From: Arcuatula senhousia | Taxonomy: Eukaryota; Mollusca; Bivalvia; Mytilida; Mytilidae | Direction of reading: 5' to 3' | Length of the DNA stretch: 64,000 bases | Assembly (NCBI GenBank): GCA_963971305.1 | Contig: OZ020305.1 | Span: forward strand, 48,465,080 to 48,529,079 | Shown here: positions 24,401-31,659 of the stretch, piece by piece | Numbering within the stretch: position 1 is the first letter of the stretch | How the letters are laid out: every line of letters starts with the position of its first letter | Translations under genes and position numbers: made by a program | Notes under the pieces: model-generated | Told to the model about the DNA's origin: nothing | What the model saw: only the letters and a program-made list of their open reading frames with translations | Database searches by the model: none

Positions 24401-26644
24401 TCCGTTTTGTATAGGGGTTGGGGGTGAAAAGTTTTAGCTAGCACGATTCAACATGCACATAATTTTTTTCTTATTAACTTAAAATCACAAGCCCTAATAT
24501 TTGTAGTACAACTTAATTTTTGTACCTCACCACACAAAGGTATTATGTTATTCCCTCAGTTTTGTTCAGGATCTATTGTCTGTCCGTCTGTCTATTGTCC
24601 CCCGAAGGTTTCCATATGATAATTTGAAAACATGTCAAGAGATTTAAATGATATTTTGCACTGTTGTTAAGTACAATAAAATATAGATTGAGTTCAATTT
24701 TCAGGATGTTCCAAAAAAAAAATTTTGAGATACATGTACGTAGCCCACTTTGAAAAATTAAATTTCATTGCAAGTTGAAATTTTCTGATATTAAAAAAAT
24801 AAGTCAATCTTTAATTTTAATGTAACGCAATATTTGATTTTCATGTTATTTTCGTAATAGTTCACATTCTTACCCTATTACCACATATATTATTACTCCA
24901 TTCATTTTGGTATCTTAGAGGGGTCATGCCCCATCCCCTCAAATAACAAAATAGGTAATATATGAAAACCATTTATATCCCCACCCTATAACCATATATA
25001 TTATTATTTCTTATGACAAGACAAATCATTTGGTATCATAGGGGGGTCTGAGGGGGGTCACACCTCACCCCCTCCAAGGATAAAATACTAAATATTCTGA
25101 AAACCATTGAGATGATTAACCTATAACCATATATATTATTACCTCTTGTGATTAGACGAATCATTTGGTACCACAGGGGGTCTGAAGGGGTGTGTGTCAT
25201 CCCCCACCCCTTCAAATGACAAAATTCTTTATCGTGGCTATCATTTAATGTCCCTTTAGATGTCCTATTTTTCTGTATGAAATCAACAATTTCAGGGCTG
25301 CTGATCATCTGCTTCCTGTTAACAAAATTAGTAGAATTTAAACAAAATTATTGTATTGCATATCTCAAACATATTATTTCAAATAAGGAAATTGTACATA
25401 ATTCGTAAAGTTTGTTCTTGATGCATTATCTTTGCAGGGTAAGATGATGTGCTGTGGTTTCTTTATTATTCATTGGGTATAAATTTTCATGGTTTTGTGG
25501 ATGGCTTTGATCCAAAAATTTGATACCCAACAAAAATGGAATTCAACATTGATCTGTATGCTGAAGATTACAGAACCATAAATTTAAGAATCCACAAACT
25601 AATCTGTTTTCATAAAGCCATGAAAATTGGTACCCATGAAAATAAATGAATCCACAGTACCTATAATTTTGGGATTGGTATTGAATCTTATTGTATTTTT
25701 ACTCTTGGACCAATGTGAGACAGAGAGCAGTGACCTCTGGTCATACTGAAGACTGCTGGCTGTTTTTCATTGTGATTTTTTAAATTGCTGTTTCTTTATG
25801 TTGGTTGTGTCGCATACACAAATTCTATATCTCGTTATTGTCTAAGACTCAGGATAAATGTATCAATATTTATAATTCTGAATTGATATATTTGTATTAA
25901 ATGTTTCCACCCTCTAAATTTTAGAATGGAACCTACCTACTAAGAGAGAGCACCAAGGGAGGTAACCAGCCGTTTACATTAATGGTCATGTATAACAGTC
26001 ATATATACAACCTAAAGATTCGGGAGCGAGACGATGGAAGAGTGGCATTAGGGGAAGAAAAACCAGATGAAATGGTTTGTATTAAGTTAATTTGGGGAGG
26101 CATTAGGTGAAAAAAAAAGGTTTATTTTGGTATACGCGTTAGGGGGAGAAAACCAGATGAAATGGTTTGTATTAGGTAAATTTTGGGAGGCACTAGGGGA
26201 AGAAAAACCCCAAAACCAGATGAAATGGTTTGCATCAGATTTATGATGTTCATGTGATCTTTAAAGAAATTTAGATTTATTTGCTTATTACTTAGCATTT
26301 CCTATGTAAAAAGCTTGATGTGGTCATGATGTATTGTCAGAAATGTTGAACATCTATTTCCTGTTAACCCAAAACTTTTTTCCACATTCTTTTTTTATCA
26401 TACTATTATTCACTCAACAGTTATTATTCCTAGGTTGCTGATAATTGGTAACTGGCCTAAAATGGTATTGATCTATAATCAGATACGTTTTTTCGATCCA
26501 TCAGATATCTACTTCCTCTTTACATTTCAGTCCTTTGTATCGGTGATAGATTTGATCAAACACCACCAATCCAACGATGTGATTTTAGTACACAGAGATG
26601 GAAAACAAGAGACGACAAAACTCATCCATGCTCCTCCTAAGTGA
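302..26644 (+). CDS. LCP2/BLNK: SLP-76/BLNK-family SH2 adaptor protein (whole gene model, about 20 exons)
   Basis: Joining the exons listed below gives an open model of about 689 residues. Order: acidic tyrosine-rich N-terminus (about residues 1-190), proline-rich centre with SH3-ligand-like PPPRP and PTPRPP stretches, acidic EVYDD site, then a C-terminal SH2 domain (about 583-686). The SH2 has WYFGK at its start, YLLREST with the phosphotyrosine-binding arginine (about R609), and IYNLKIRE. The SH2 being the last domain, after acidic tyrosines and a proline-rich linker, is the SLP-76/BLNK/CLNK layout. Those family proteins are cytosolic scaffolds phosphorylated by Syk/ZAP-type kinases that assemble PLC-gamma, Vav and Nck. 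No SAM domain is visible; if the gene has one it lies left of the window. The first ATG (302) is also 9 bases before a usable acceptor, so the true start is uncertain. Orthology to BLNK versus LCP2 is not resolved. Confidence 0.8.
1338..1925 (+). repeat. Degenerate copy of family B (TACCCCC) element
   Basis: Starts TTTTACCCCCACAAACTAAA, has a (GTCT)n run at 1379, the text GATTTTGATTAAACTTTACA and an end reading GAGTCCAATG...CTTTTGTGAGCTTGC. The same landmarks occur in order at 55.8-56.7 kb. Confidence 0.65.
2130..2345 (+). repeat. Dispersed repeat with G-rich head and GATATTTGGTATACAGCA core
   Basis: Starts at GGCCGGATTTCACAGAGTG, has a (GGGC)n/(GGGT)n run at 2184-2210, the shared core GATATTTGGTATACAGCA and an end CACCTACTTCCTGTTAAAC. 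Copies occur near 12.05, 34.1 (reverse) and 52.6 kb. Confidence 0.65.
2807..2875 (+). CDS. LCP2/BLNK: Adaptor exon 2: basic/proline-rich
   Basis: Follows the acceptor TTTATATTGCAG. Encodes PSLPKRGYKEQKTAPPPTPA then KFK, with an SH3-ligand-like PPPTPAK run. Phase 0 at both ends (69 bases). The donor GTTATT is weak, so the 3' edge is the less certain end. Confidence 0.68.
5207..6508 (+). repeat. Family A element: about seven 180-base tandem units between GTCTCGCCTGC inverted ends
   Basis: GTAAGACTTTTGTGGA recurs at 5286, 5467, 5642, 5824, 6005, 6183 (and once shortened near 6365), period about 180. The block starts with GTCTCGCCTGCC and ends with GGCAGGCGAGAC, inverted. Because 180 is divisible by three, chance open frames persist on both strands; they are not genes. 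Confidence 0.85.
6690..8375 (+). repeat. Family B-like element: GTCCGTTC microsatellite and 167-base tandem units, TACCCCC inverted ends
   Basis: Starts TATACCCCCGCTTCGAAG with GAGGGGGGTATACTG close by, then (GTCCGTTC)n at 6726. Units with ATAATGGACATAAATGC recur at 6912, 7079, 7247, 7413 (period about 167). Ends GGAGCGGGGGTATCACTAG. Interrupted by a nested TIR element. Confidence 0.82.
7603..8192. mobile_element. Nested TIR element (about 590 bp) with an internal GGCGCC hairpin
   Basis: Left end GGACTAGAGCCACGAACCC, right end the inverse of GGACTAAAGCCACGAACCC. Inside, GGCGCCACCCCTCGCCCAT (about 7850) and its inverse (about 7930) form a second inverted pair. It carries TGACGTCA-like text near 8030. 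No transposase frame. Confidence 0.8.
9485..9571 (+). CDS. LCP2/BLNK: Adaptor exon 3: two YDD cassettes
   Basis: Acceptor TTTTTTATTACAG, 87 bases, phase 0 to 0. Encodes SPSPPQDTYDDGTPGEIYDD and then AEFDEQGSE. Two acidic tyrosines (TYDD, IYDD) are candidate phosphorylation sites for Src/Syk-type kinases, which prefer acidic surroundings. Confidence 0.8.
10159..10203 (+). CDS. LCP2/BLNK: Adaptor exon 4: one YDD cassette
   Basis: A 45-base phase-0 exon between TTTTATAG and GTAAGT, encoding GEQETYDDMEVAQDD. Symmetric, so it can be skipped or included without a frame change. Confidence 0.78.
10204..12165. other. Adaptor introns 4-5
   Basis: Around exon 5. 11130-11170 resembles the left end of family A (GTCGCCTGTAATG...GCGACA). 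11985-12155 is a copy of the ATATTTGGTATACAGC/CTTCCTGTTTA repeat that ends just before exon 6. 11640-11960 is A/C-rich with no gene. Confidence 0.5.
10980..11054 (+). CDS. LCP2/BLNK: Adaptor exon 5: EVYAE cassette
   Basis: 75 bases, phase 0 to 0, after TTGACATTTAG and before GTCAAG. Encodes IQQEVYAECADEPIPSRSKP then QPQQE: an acidic tyrosine followed by a Pro/Gln linker. Confidence 0.72.
12166..12207 (+). CDS. LCP2/BLNK: Adaptor exon 6: NYDE cassette
   Basis: 42 bases, phase 0 to 0, flanked by ACACTTCAG and GTAAGG, encoding FVQENYDEFGGVAE. A dispersed repeat whose end reads CTTCCTGTTTA lies about 25 bases upstream. Confidence 0.77.
12410..12535 (+). repeat. SINE-like dispersed repeat
   Basis: Contains GTTTCCTCTGGGCACTCCGG and TTTCCTCCA...CCCTATATGGCTCAGGTGC. 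Related stretches at 15900-16000 and 33655-33765 share CTCTGG, a CCATTTAAAC stretch and AGGTGCATC. The ending is typical of molluscan SINE tails in my memory; unnamed here. Confidence 0.6.
12670..12714 (+). CDS. LCP2/BLNK: Adaptor exon 7: DMYEV cassette
   Basis: 45 bases, phase 0 to 0, between GCTTACAG and GTAATC, encoding DMYEVEDVPEDTQEE: strongly acidic with a single tyrosine. Confidence 0.77.
13697..14083. mobile_element. TIR element with 5-bp target duplication AATAA
   Basis: Left end CACGCCTGGGAAACTCGCAA and right end the inverse of CACACCTGGGAAACTCGAAA, continuing into CGCAACCAAA on both arms. AATAA directly flanks both sides. About 387 bp, no coding frame: a MITE-like element. Confidence 0.82.
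14366..14470 (+). repeat. Dispersed repeat GAGATGTGGAATAAGTG
   Basis: Starts ATAATGAGATGTGGAATAAG, then ACACAGCCCAC, ends with ACAACCGCCAACAGCC and CTTCAAC. Other copies: 15113-15235, 25725-25845 (reverse), 32918-33000, 52205-52260, 60055-60115. Confidence 0.72.
14764..14811 (+). CDS. LCP2/BLNK: Adaptor exon 8: two tyrosines
   Basis: 48 bases, phase 0 to 0, after a strong acceptor (TTTTCTTTACAG) and before GTAAAT. Encodes YQECEIGAPIAEDVYQ, with tyrosines at both ends. The second reads VYQVADD after splicing to exon 9. Confidence 0.77.
14950..15545 (+). repeat. Degenerate family B element with an inserted dispersed repeat
   Basis: Starts CACCCTGTCAGTCTGTCC, contains TGATAGATTTTGATTGGACT, ends GAGTTCAATATGTAGGGGTT...CTTTTATGAGCTGGCTCACAG. 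The GAGATATGGAATAAGTG repeat (15113-15235) interrupts it. Confidence 0.6.
15779..16010 (+). repeat. SINE-like repeat upstream of exon 9
   Basis: Shares GTACCTGCCCAAGGTTGG, TTTCCTC, CCATTTAAACTG and GGTCTAGGTGCATCCAAA with the 12.4 and 33.7 kb copies. Its 5' part (TTGGCAGGGTCTAAGGCAC) is not seen in those two. Confidence 0.55.
16082..16144 (+). CDS. LCP2/BLNK: Adaptor exon 9: proline-rich
   Basis: 63 bases, phase 0 to 0, after TTTTATTTCAG and before GTAAGT. Encodes VADDESPSPVPAAPALPPPR then P, a probable SH3 ligand. Confidence 0.77.
16145..18292. other. Adaptor intron 9
   Basis: Contains a dispersed repeat at 16355-16455 (GGGCATCTGAATGTCAAAAG, inverse copy at 51850-51950) and the TTAA-flanked element 17334-17731. 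I see nothing else. Confidence 0.55.
17334..17731. mobile_element. TTAA-flanked TIR element (about 398 bp)
   Basis: Left TTAAGGATGATCGCTGGTCA, right the inverse of TTAAGGATGTTTGCTGGTCA. Both ends are TTAA, the target used by piggyBac- and Kolobok-type transposases. No coding frame. Confidence 0.78.
18293..18323 (+). CDS. LCP2/BLNK: Adaptor exon 10: short proline link
   Basis: 31 bases, phase 0 to 1, between GTCTCTTACAG and GTAAGT. Encodes KQSRDVAAPP plus one base that exon 11 completes to another proline. Confidence 0.75.
18807..19019 (+). CDS. LCP2/BLNK: Adaptor exon 11: basic linker with conserved-looking block
   Basis: 213 bases, phase 1 to 1, from TTTAATTTCAG to GTATAT. Contains PRKTEEKKPAVKAPGG, MPAIAMGDIQNIKNQLKRVS and, at its end, KSKFDFFKQKEKE. 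The middle could form a short amphipathic helix; no domain is recognised. Confidence 0.8.
19219..19313. repeat. Short inverted-repeat element
   Basis: Arms ATTACCAGGTTTTATCAACC and the inverse of ATACCGGGTTTTATCAACCC, with further partial pairing of AATTATAT/ATATTATA inside. About 95 bases; a small hairpin MITE or remnant. Confidence 0.7.
19785..19793 (+). CDS. LCP2/BLNK: Adaptor 9-base micro-exon (exon 12)
   Basis: Nine bases between a strong acceptor (CTTTTTTACAG) and a perfect donor (GTAAGT). Phase 1 to 1, adding E-Q-K and changing the junction residue. Both neighbours are phase 1, so inclusion or skipping keeps frame: KEKE-EQKN-DDEPS versus KEKE-DDDEPS. Supported by signals and phase only. 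Confidence 0.55.
20630..20890. mobile_element. GGGCTATTCC TIR element
   Basis: Left TTAGGGCTATTTCA, right the inverse of TTAGGGCTATTCCAT. The same TIR bounds 63253-63428, and both have an internal AGAAGGCACT/GGAAGGCACT box near the left end. Confidence 0.68.
21046..21255 (-). repeat. GGTACCCA dispersed repeat (copy 1)
   Basis: Shares GGGTACCAATTTTCATGG near one end and an inverse-like CATGAAAACTGGTACCC near the other. Similar stretches at 25475-25660 and 28595-28800 have the same inverted pair (CATGG...GGTACCCA, TCCACAGTA). Confidence 0.6.
21348..21871 (+). CDS. LCP2/BLNK: Adaptor exon 13: large Ser/Pro-rich exon
   Basis: 524 bases, the largest exon, starting phase 1 after TTGATTGTAG. Encodes DDEPSESVNIGQSVLKPPSR, then a Ser/Pro/Lys-rich disordered stretch with PSKPSNGS, PPKPSRAAP, PAPTPRPPGEKK and FLHDFVEKHPEIT. 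Several PxxP and RPP sites fit SH3 binding. The donor chosen (ACG then GTACTG) is weak and ends in phase 0, which does not match exon 14 directly. Confidence 0.78.
22162..22180 (+). CDS. LCP2/BLNK: Candidate 19-base micro-exon linking exons 13 and 14
   Basis: Exon 13 ends in phase 0 but exon 14 needs one carried base. This 19-base stretch after GTTTTACAAG and before GTAATT is open in the right frame (SGGCKT plus one base) and makes the whole model divisible by three. The donor is not strong and other solutions exist, such as a different exon 13 donor. Confidence 0.28.
22618..22733 (+). CDS. LCP2/BLNK: Adaptor exon 14
   Basis: 116 bases after TTTATTCTTAG and before GTAAGT. Only one frame is open: LSQRPGIAPKPLVIKKSTSV then DSPKGDKITSPSPGLPNR. 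Begins with the last two bases of a split codon. Ser/Pro-rich and basic. Confidence 0.77.
23189..23350 (+). CDS. LCP2/BLNK: Adaptor exon 15: polyproline tracts
   Basis: 162 bases, phase 0 to 0, from TGTTTGTAG to GTACAC. Contains LPPVPKNDLPPPPPT, RDLPPPPPVNG and DLPPPRGRD: three LPPPPP/LPPPR runs fitting SH3, WW or EVH1 ligands. Confidence 0.8.
23763..23828 (+). CDS. LCP2/BLNK: Adaptor exon 16: EVYDD cassette
   Basis: 66 bases, phase 0 to 0, between GCATTTTTAG and GTAGGT, encoding VSVNEVEDNHDDDQEVYDDA then SS. The same acidic tyrosine motif as exons 3 and 4, here just before the SH2 domain. Confidence 0.78.
24166..24252 (+). CDS. LCP2/BLNK: Adaptor exon 17: start of SH2 domain
   Basis: 87 bases, phase 0 to 0, from ATTAATTTTAG to GTAAGT. 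Encodes FVDPLLMEKWYFGKIEREVG then NAKLKKQGS. W-Y-F-G-K-I with a following helix is the SH2 entry (alpha A). Confidence 0.82.
24253..25924. other. Adaptor intron 17
   Basis: A (GTCC)n-type patch at 24576; about three diverged 125-base tandem copies (24850-25235) each with ACCATATATATTATTA, CATTTGGTA and a G-rich GGGGGGTCTGAGG stretch; then a GGTACCCA repeat (25475-25660) and a reverse GAGATGTGGAATAAGTG-type copy (25725-25845). Confidence 0.6.
24850..25235 (+). repeat. Three tandem copies of about 125 bases
   Basis: Each copy: ATATATATTATTA, ATTTGGTA then a run of G, then a run of C (CACCCCCTCC, CCCCCACCCC). The G-run and C-run of one unit could pair. Confidence 0.65.
25925..26074 (+). CDS. 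LCP2/BLNK: Adaptor exon 18: SH2 core
   Basis: 150 bases, phase 0 to 0. Encodes NGTYLLRESTKGGNQPFTLM, VMYNSHIYNLKIRE, then RDDGRVALGEEKPDEM. YLLRES matches the FLVRES core with its phosphotyrosine-binding arginine; IYNLKI is the beta-D region, as in BLNK where tyrosine-asparagine also occurs. The exon tail and donor (GTTTGT) are duplicated twice just downstream. Confidence 0.85.
26047..26236 (+). repeat. Tandem duplications of the exon 18 tail and donor
   Basis: The string AACCAGATGAAATGGTTTG occurs at about 26061, 26151 and 26214. The first is the real exon end plus donor; the others are duplicated copies with flanking GGGGAAGAAA and GGGAGGCA, about 90 bases apart. Confidence 0.85.
26531..26644 (+). 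CDS. LCP2/BLNK: Adaptor exon 19: SH2 end and stop
   Basis: Terminal exon after CTTTACATTTCAG. Encodes SFVSVIDLIKHHQSNDVILV, HRDGKQETTKLIHAPPK and TGA. SVIDLIKHH is the second SH2 helix, and the short tail after the last strand is typical of the SLP-76/BLNK family. Confidence 0.85.
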   Translation, partial: SFVSVIDLIKHHQSNDVILVHRDGKQETTKLIHAPPK

Positions 26645-29600
26645 GGGAGTAGACACTGACAGAAATTCTCACGGGATACAAGTATTTATGGGCTGAATCT
26701 GTACAGCAGAATGGAGCTACTTGGTGCTAAAACAGATACATGTTATAGATATGAAAATATGCAGAATGTGATTATCATTTATTACTTGACTATGTCAAAG
26801 ATATTGACTTCAAGTTTAAACAAAAAACTATGTGTTTATTGCTTAGGCTTTTAATTAACACTTAAAAATGTTATGAAGCTCAACACTTTTATTTTCAAAC
26901 ACATGTACTTTATTCAAATTCTATAGTCTTTTAGTTGTCATCTTAGTTATTAAAGTAAATATTAAATCAATAACTGTTACTGTACTTAAATTAATGGGTA
27001 TGGGGACTAAATTATATTCCATTTGTAGATTCATGTATTTTTGGGACTAAATTTATATACCATTTGTAGATTCATGAATTTTTGGGACTAAATAATATAC
27101 CATTGTGGATTCGTGGAATTTTGGTTTTGAAAAGAATATCTATTAGAAGCAATGTTTATTCTCTCTGCATTTAAAATTTAATTTCATGGTTTGCCTGAAC
27201 CAGGAAAACCACGAAAATAAGGGCCCCACGAACATAAATAATTTCACAGTAATACTGCCAGCAATCTTTTGTTCAGCTAAATTATTAAAATGTATAACTA
27301 CAGAAAAAAGATAATAATTTTTTGTGTGGTTATGTATATGTATTAATCTGATGATGATACTATAGAAAATAACTAAAAATTCAGTTTCACCATAGACCTG
27401 TACATTAAATTCTAATATGCAGGTCTATGGTTAGACATATTAGAAATGTTTTACGCTGAAGTATATCTAAAAGAAAATAAATAAATAAAACAACTCAAAG
27501 ATTTGACAAAATATTTATAAGTGAGTTTTTGATTATGCTATCTTGGTACTAAGATTCAAATACAGAATTTTATTCTATTATGTATCAGTTAAAAATTTGT
27601 ATCTTTTGCATTCCCTTTCTACATGTACATTCACTGCTAAGAAAATTGTGATATTTATAATTTCATAACTAACTAATATCATTCCATTTAAAATATTTTA
27701 TTTGTTAATATATGCACCAATTTTTAAAATTTTGCTATAGAAATGAATTGTTAGAATTTTTAGTTTTTAAATTTTGTATTTAACATTTATGTATTGTTTT
27801 AGTTAATTTACTCATATATTATAATGTCGTAAGACCAAGTAAATATGACTGCATCAAAATTAGATGATCTACATTTTTGGTTTACCTTTGATATATGCAA
27901 ATACCCAAGAATCCATCAATACACATTTTAGATACTTTTCCCTTTTTTCATAACAAATACAGTATAACTTTCACAAGCTTCTAATTTTAGTTATATTTGC
28001 TAGGTATTTCATAGTGTAAATGTTGGTTGTATTGCCTTTTCAAAAATTTCAAGCAAGAACACAAAGATAAAATGCCATGCCTTTTCTGACTGGTATCTGC
28101 CAAAATTACCCACCATACTGAATATTAGTGAATAAATTTTACTTGGTCATTTTTACTGTGATATGCATTATTTTTGAAATGCCTTACCATTTTTGTAGCA
28201 CATTTTATAGATATTTAATTTTGATCATGCACTCAGTGTTTATTTTTCCAGAGACAATTTTAGTACAAATATATTGTATATATTTTATTGTTGGATATTT
28301 GAATTTGATCATTTAATGTCATTTTTCTGAAATGTATTTGTTAGATCACTCCAAACCTTTACTAGTTCTTTGGATATTTATTGCAAATACAGGTAGCGAG
28401 CACCTGAAATTTGTATTTTTAGAGGTTTTTTTTGTACAATCAGCCATTTCATGGGGGAGAGGTTTTTCAACTTTATATATTTTTTTTTATTTTAAATGAT
28501 CAAATTTTACTTTAAATCAGGTAAGCTCCAAAACTTTCGGCCTAAATTAAGGGTTCATATTAGAGATATATTGTTTGATGCAAATTACTACAGTGGTTTC
28601 ATTATAATTCATGGGGTATAAATTTTCTTGGTTTTCGTGGGTGGCCTTGATCCACGAAATTTGATCCCCAAAGAAAATGAAATTTAACTTTGATTTGTAT
28701 GCTTAAGTTTTTGAACCACAAATTGATGACTCTATGAACTGATCTTTTTTCATCAAACAACAAAAATTGGTACCCACAAAAATTAATGAATCCACAGTAT
28801 CTAACATTTGTCACACATTTTGATGTTTGAATACTAAAATGACTTACAAGAAGAAGTCTTACAACATTAAAACTGTTAAATCCTTGAAAACCAAACTTTG
28901 ATTTACTTTCAAAAGCATGTAGTGCTAAAAAAAATATTATTGTAATTTTGGACACAGATGAAGGGAAATTCCCCAGCAACATGGGGGGATATTTATTTTT
29001 TGTATACTATTTTTTTTTACAATTTGAAAACACAGGGATTCTGATTAACTAGGGAATGATTTGGAGTGGCCTTACAGCATGTACAGTAATACAATTGTAT
29101 ATTATAGGCAGGATTCTTATATGTTTTATTGATCATTCAAGTTTTGTTCATTTTCATTGTCTATGACATGAATTTAACAAGCTGTTTGATATCTCTGGTT
29201 TTGCCGAAAGAACAAAAAAACAACACCAATCAATCAATCCTATTGTTTATGACTGTTTGTCTTAATGTTACAAAACACATTAATTGACAAAAATACTATT
29301 TGTTGATTTTTATAGAACAAATGCATATAGTGAATCTCTATATTAGGGTACAAATTTTGGCAAAATTTAATTTTCCTCCCTAATTTTGTACCTTTAGCAT
29401 ATATATGATCTATGTGAGCCCCTGTGTAACATATATACTGACATTCTAGATATGAAACAAGGCTTATTCTGTGAAGTGTAGTCTAGAGTCCATCCAACTG
29501 TTGTTTTGAAATTCTGAAAATTTCAATATTTATTGAACAAATGGCCACATTCATTTGTGGAAGATACCATTGTAAAAAAAATTGATGCACTACTACCACT

Positions 29601-30040
29601 GTTTTGGTTCTTGAAAAAAAAAATGTTTTGTAGGGAAAGTAAAAATGGTCTGCTGCCAAGATTTCTTTTGCCCTTAAGGTACATTTATTATATCTCCCAA
29701 ATGTTTTGGAGATAGATTGTTTTTACTCTTAGTTATTTAGGTGGGTGTGATTGTTTGATTTTAATGATTATTTTTTTACTATGAACTATGTTAATGTTTG
29801 CTAATGTTCAATTTCTTTTGATCTACACTACTTGCTCAACTGTGCTTTTGGCTATTAAAACAGCATTTGCAGTTTAGATAGCTTTGTACAAGTCTTTGTT
29901 TATTGTTTTTTTTGTGCATCCACATGTGCTTGTTTTCACAGAATAAATTAAAACTCTTCAATGGGCTATTACAATCACTTTAAAATAAAGGTTTAATTCA
30001 ATTTTCTACAAAGTTGAAGAATTAAATTTCTATACATTGC
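26645..30040. other. 3' flank of the adaptor gene
   Basis: AT-rich, probably 3' UTR at first. A small palindrome-like pair (ATAGACCTG...CAGGTCTAT) lies at 27390-27430 and a GGTACCCA dispersed repeat at 28595-28800. Poly(A)-signal-like AATAAA strings are frequent, so the mRNA end cannot be fixed. Nothing else recognised. Confidence 0.5.
28595..28800 (+). repeat. GGTACCCA dispersed repeat (copy 3)
   Basis: Starts TTCATGGGGTATAAATTTTC, contains TTGATCCACGAAATTTGAT and ends AAAATTGGTACCCACAAAAA and TCCACAGTAT. Close to the copy at 25475-25660. Confidence 0.7.
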
Positions 30041-30285
30041 AGTTACTTACATACAGCTGTAATGTTCTAACTGCTACACCGCCAACGTCCTCAGCCGAGG
30101 CCATCCCTCATGGTGTGTTTCAACCCCTAGCTCAGTACACTCTCAGGATGGGGGGTCCACAGTGGTGATCAGTCATTGCGCGTTGGTGGTGGGTCCAGCT
30201 ACTGGTGTCTCTCTTCATCCACACCCAGCATGATGCTCTCTCTGCTGCCTGTGCCATAGTATATAGTGGTAATATCCCATAAGAT
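30041..30285. other. GC-richer island of unknown nature
   Basis: A sharp rise in GC within very AT-rich surroundings, with CCGCCAACGTCCTCAGCCGA and GCGCGTTGGTGGTGGGTCC. A plus-strand frame from about 30051 is open to a TGA near 30166. No family recognised and no splice context. Could be an old exon, transposon piece or non-coding RNA. Confidence 0.4.
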
Positions 30286-30906
30286 GCCTTAATTTATTTT
30301 CTTTGTGAAACCGGTAATTTAAAAGAATTATTTCATTGTTTATAAACAAATACCATGAAATTTTTCTGTCGGTTTATTTCTTTTATTTTATTTTTAGTTT
30401 AATTAAAACTACTACCTATGTAGCAATTACCCATAAAATGATTATGATTATTTAGGAATTCTTAATTAAACATCTTTTGTAGAATTTTAAAATATTATCA
30501 CGTTTTTTGATAAATTACTAAATGCCTTTTTTCTAATATTTGATTTAATTTTGTATATCCCTTTCAAAATTTAAAATCTTTAAGATTTGTTTGAAAGTTA
30601 CAAAATTTGAAAGCAAATGTTCAATTGAAAGATAATGTAAGATTTAAAAGGAATATCTAGGTCTTTTCTTGAAAGGAAAGAATAAAGAAAGCCAAATGTG
30701 GTAAATTACAAACCTTTTCCTTCGATTTTGTAGCTAACAGGGCATTATACTTAGAATAGAAATGTTTTGAAGTTCTAAATAATCAAAATATTATTTGTGA
30801 AAAAAAGATATATTGAAAGCCTGTAAAAGCAGAAATATTTGTGGGGGGTTCAATTTTGTTTATTTTGTTGGTAAGAGTAACCCAAGAAATTTTATTCCCA
30901 TAAATT

Positions 30907-31651
30907 CAGTCGGGACCAACTTGTACAAGTCTGAATGCTGAATGGTCAGAATCAATTTTACTTGCACAAGTCAGATTAAACTACTTATATAGATTTTAAA
31001 AGACAGTCTTTTTATCAAAGTCCCTATTGATTTAAAAATAGTCTGTATTGTTAAATTCCTTTTCTAAATACTGAGAGCTTTTCATAAATCTTACAAAATA
31101 GTCATGTCTTTGTTATTTAGATCTTTTGTTTTAATATCATCCTTACTTGTACAAGTCAGAACAAAACTTTTTATACCCTCCTTTGGGAGTAAATTTCTCT
31201 ATTTTTGCAGTCTGAACACCAAGGTCTTTAATTATACTTAAATCATTAGATAACAATTATTTATCTAGTATAAACCACATTGGTGTTCAAAACTGTTGAG
31301 ATAAATGGCAGACTTAAATTATAAGCTATGAAATTCTTCGATAATAATTGAAACTTTACAGTCAATCTGTTTCCTATTTGCACAGGATTCTTTTAAACTA
31401 AATGCTGGAATTCCTTGTTGACCTTGTGGTACAATTTGAATTAGATTTATTGGATTTGAGAAATGTTTTTTTCAAAAACATTGAATGTTGGAGCAAAATT
31501 GATAGAAACAATTTTTACTTTAACAAGTCAGATAAATTCTGTCCTGTAGAAGTCAGAATTGGATCTGACTCTATAGAGTAAAACACAAAAAATGTATCTT
31601 ACTGGTACAAGTAAGATCTATTTTGACTTGTACAAGTTGGTCCCCTGACTG
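30907..31651. mobile_element. TIR element with 5-bp target duplication AAATT and ACTTGTACAAGT motifs
   Basis: Left end CAGTCGGGACCAACTTGTAC, right the inverse of CAGTCAGGGGACCAACTTGT (two extra bases). AAATT flanks both sides. Internal copies of the (A)CTTGTACAAGTCAGA motif at about 30960, 31145, 31515 and 31603. No coding frame, about 745 bp. Confidence 0.85.
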
Positions 31652-31659
31652 AAATTTAA

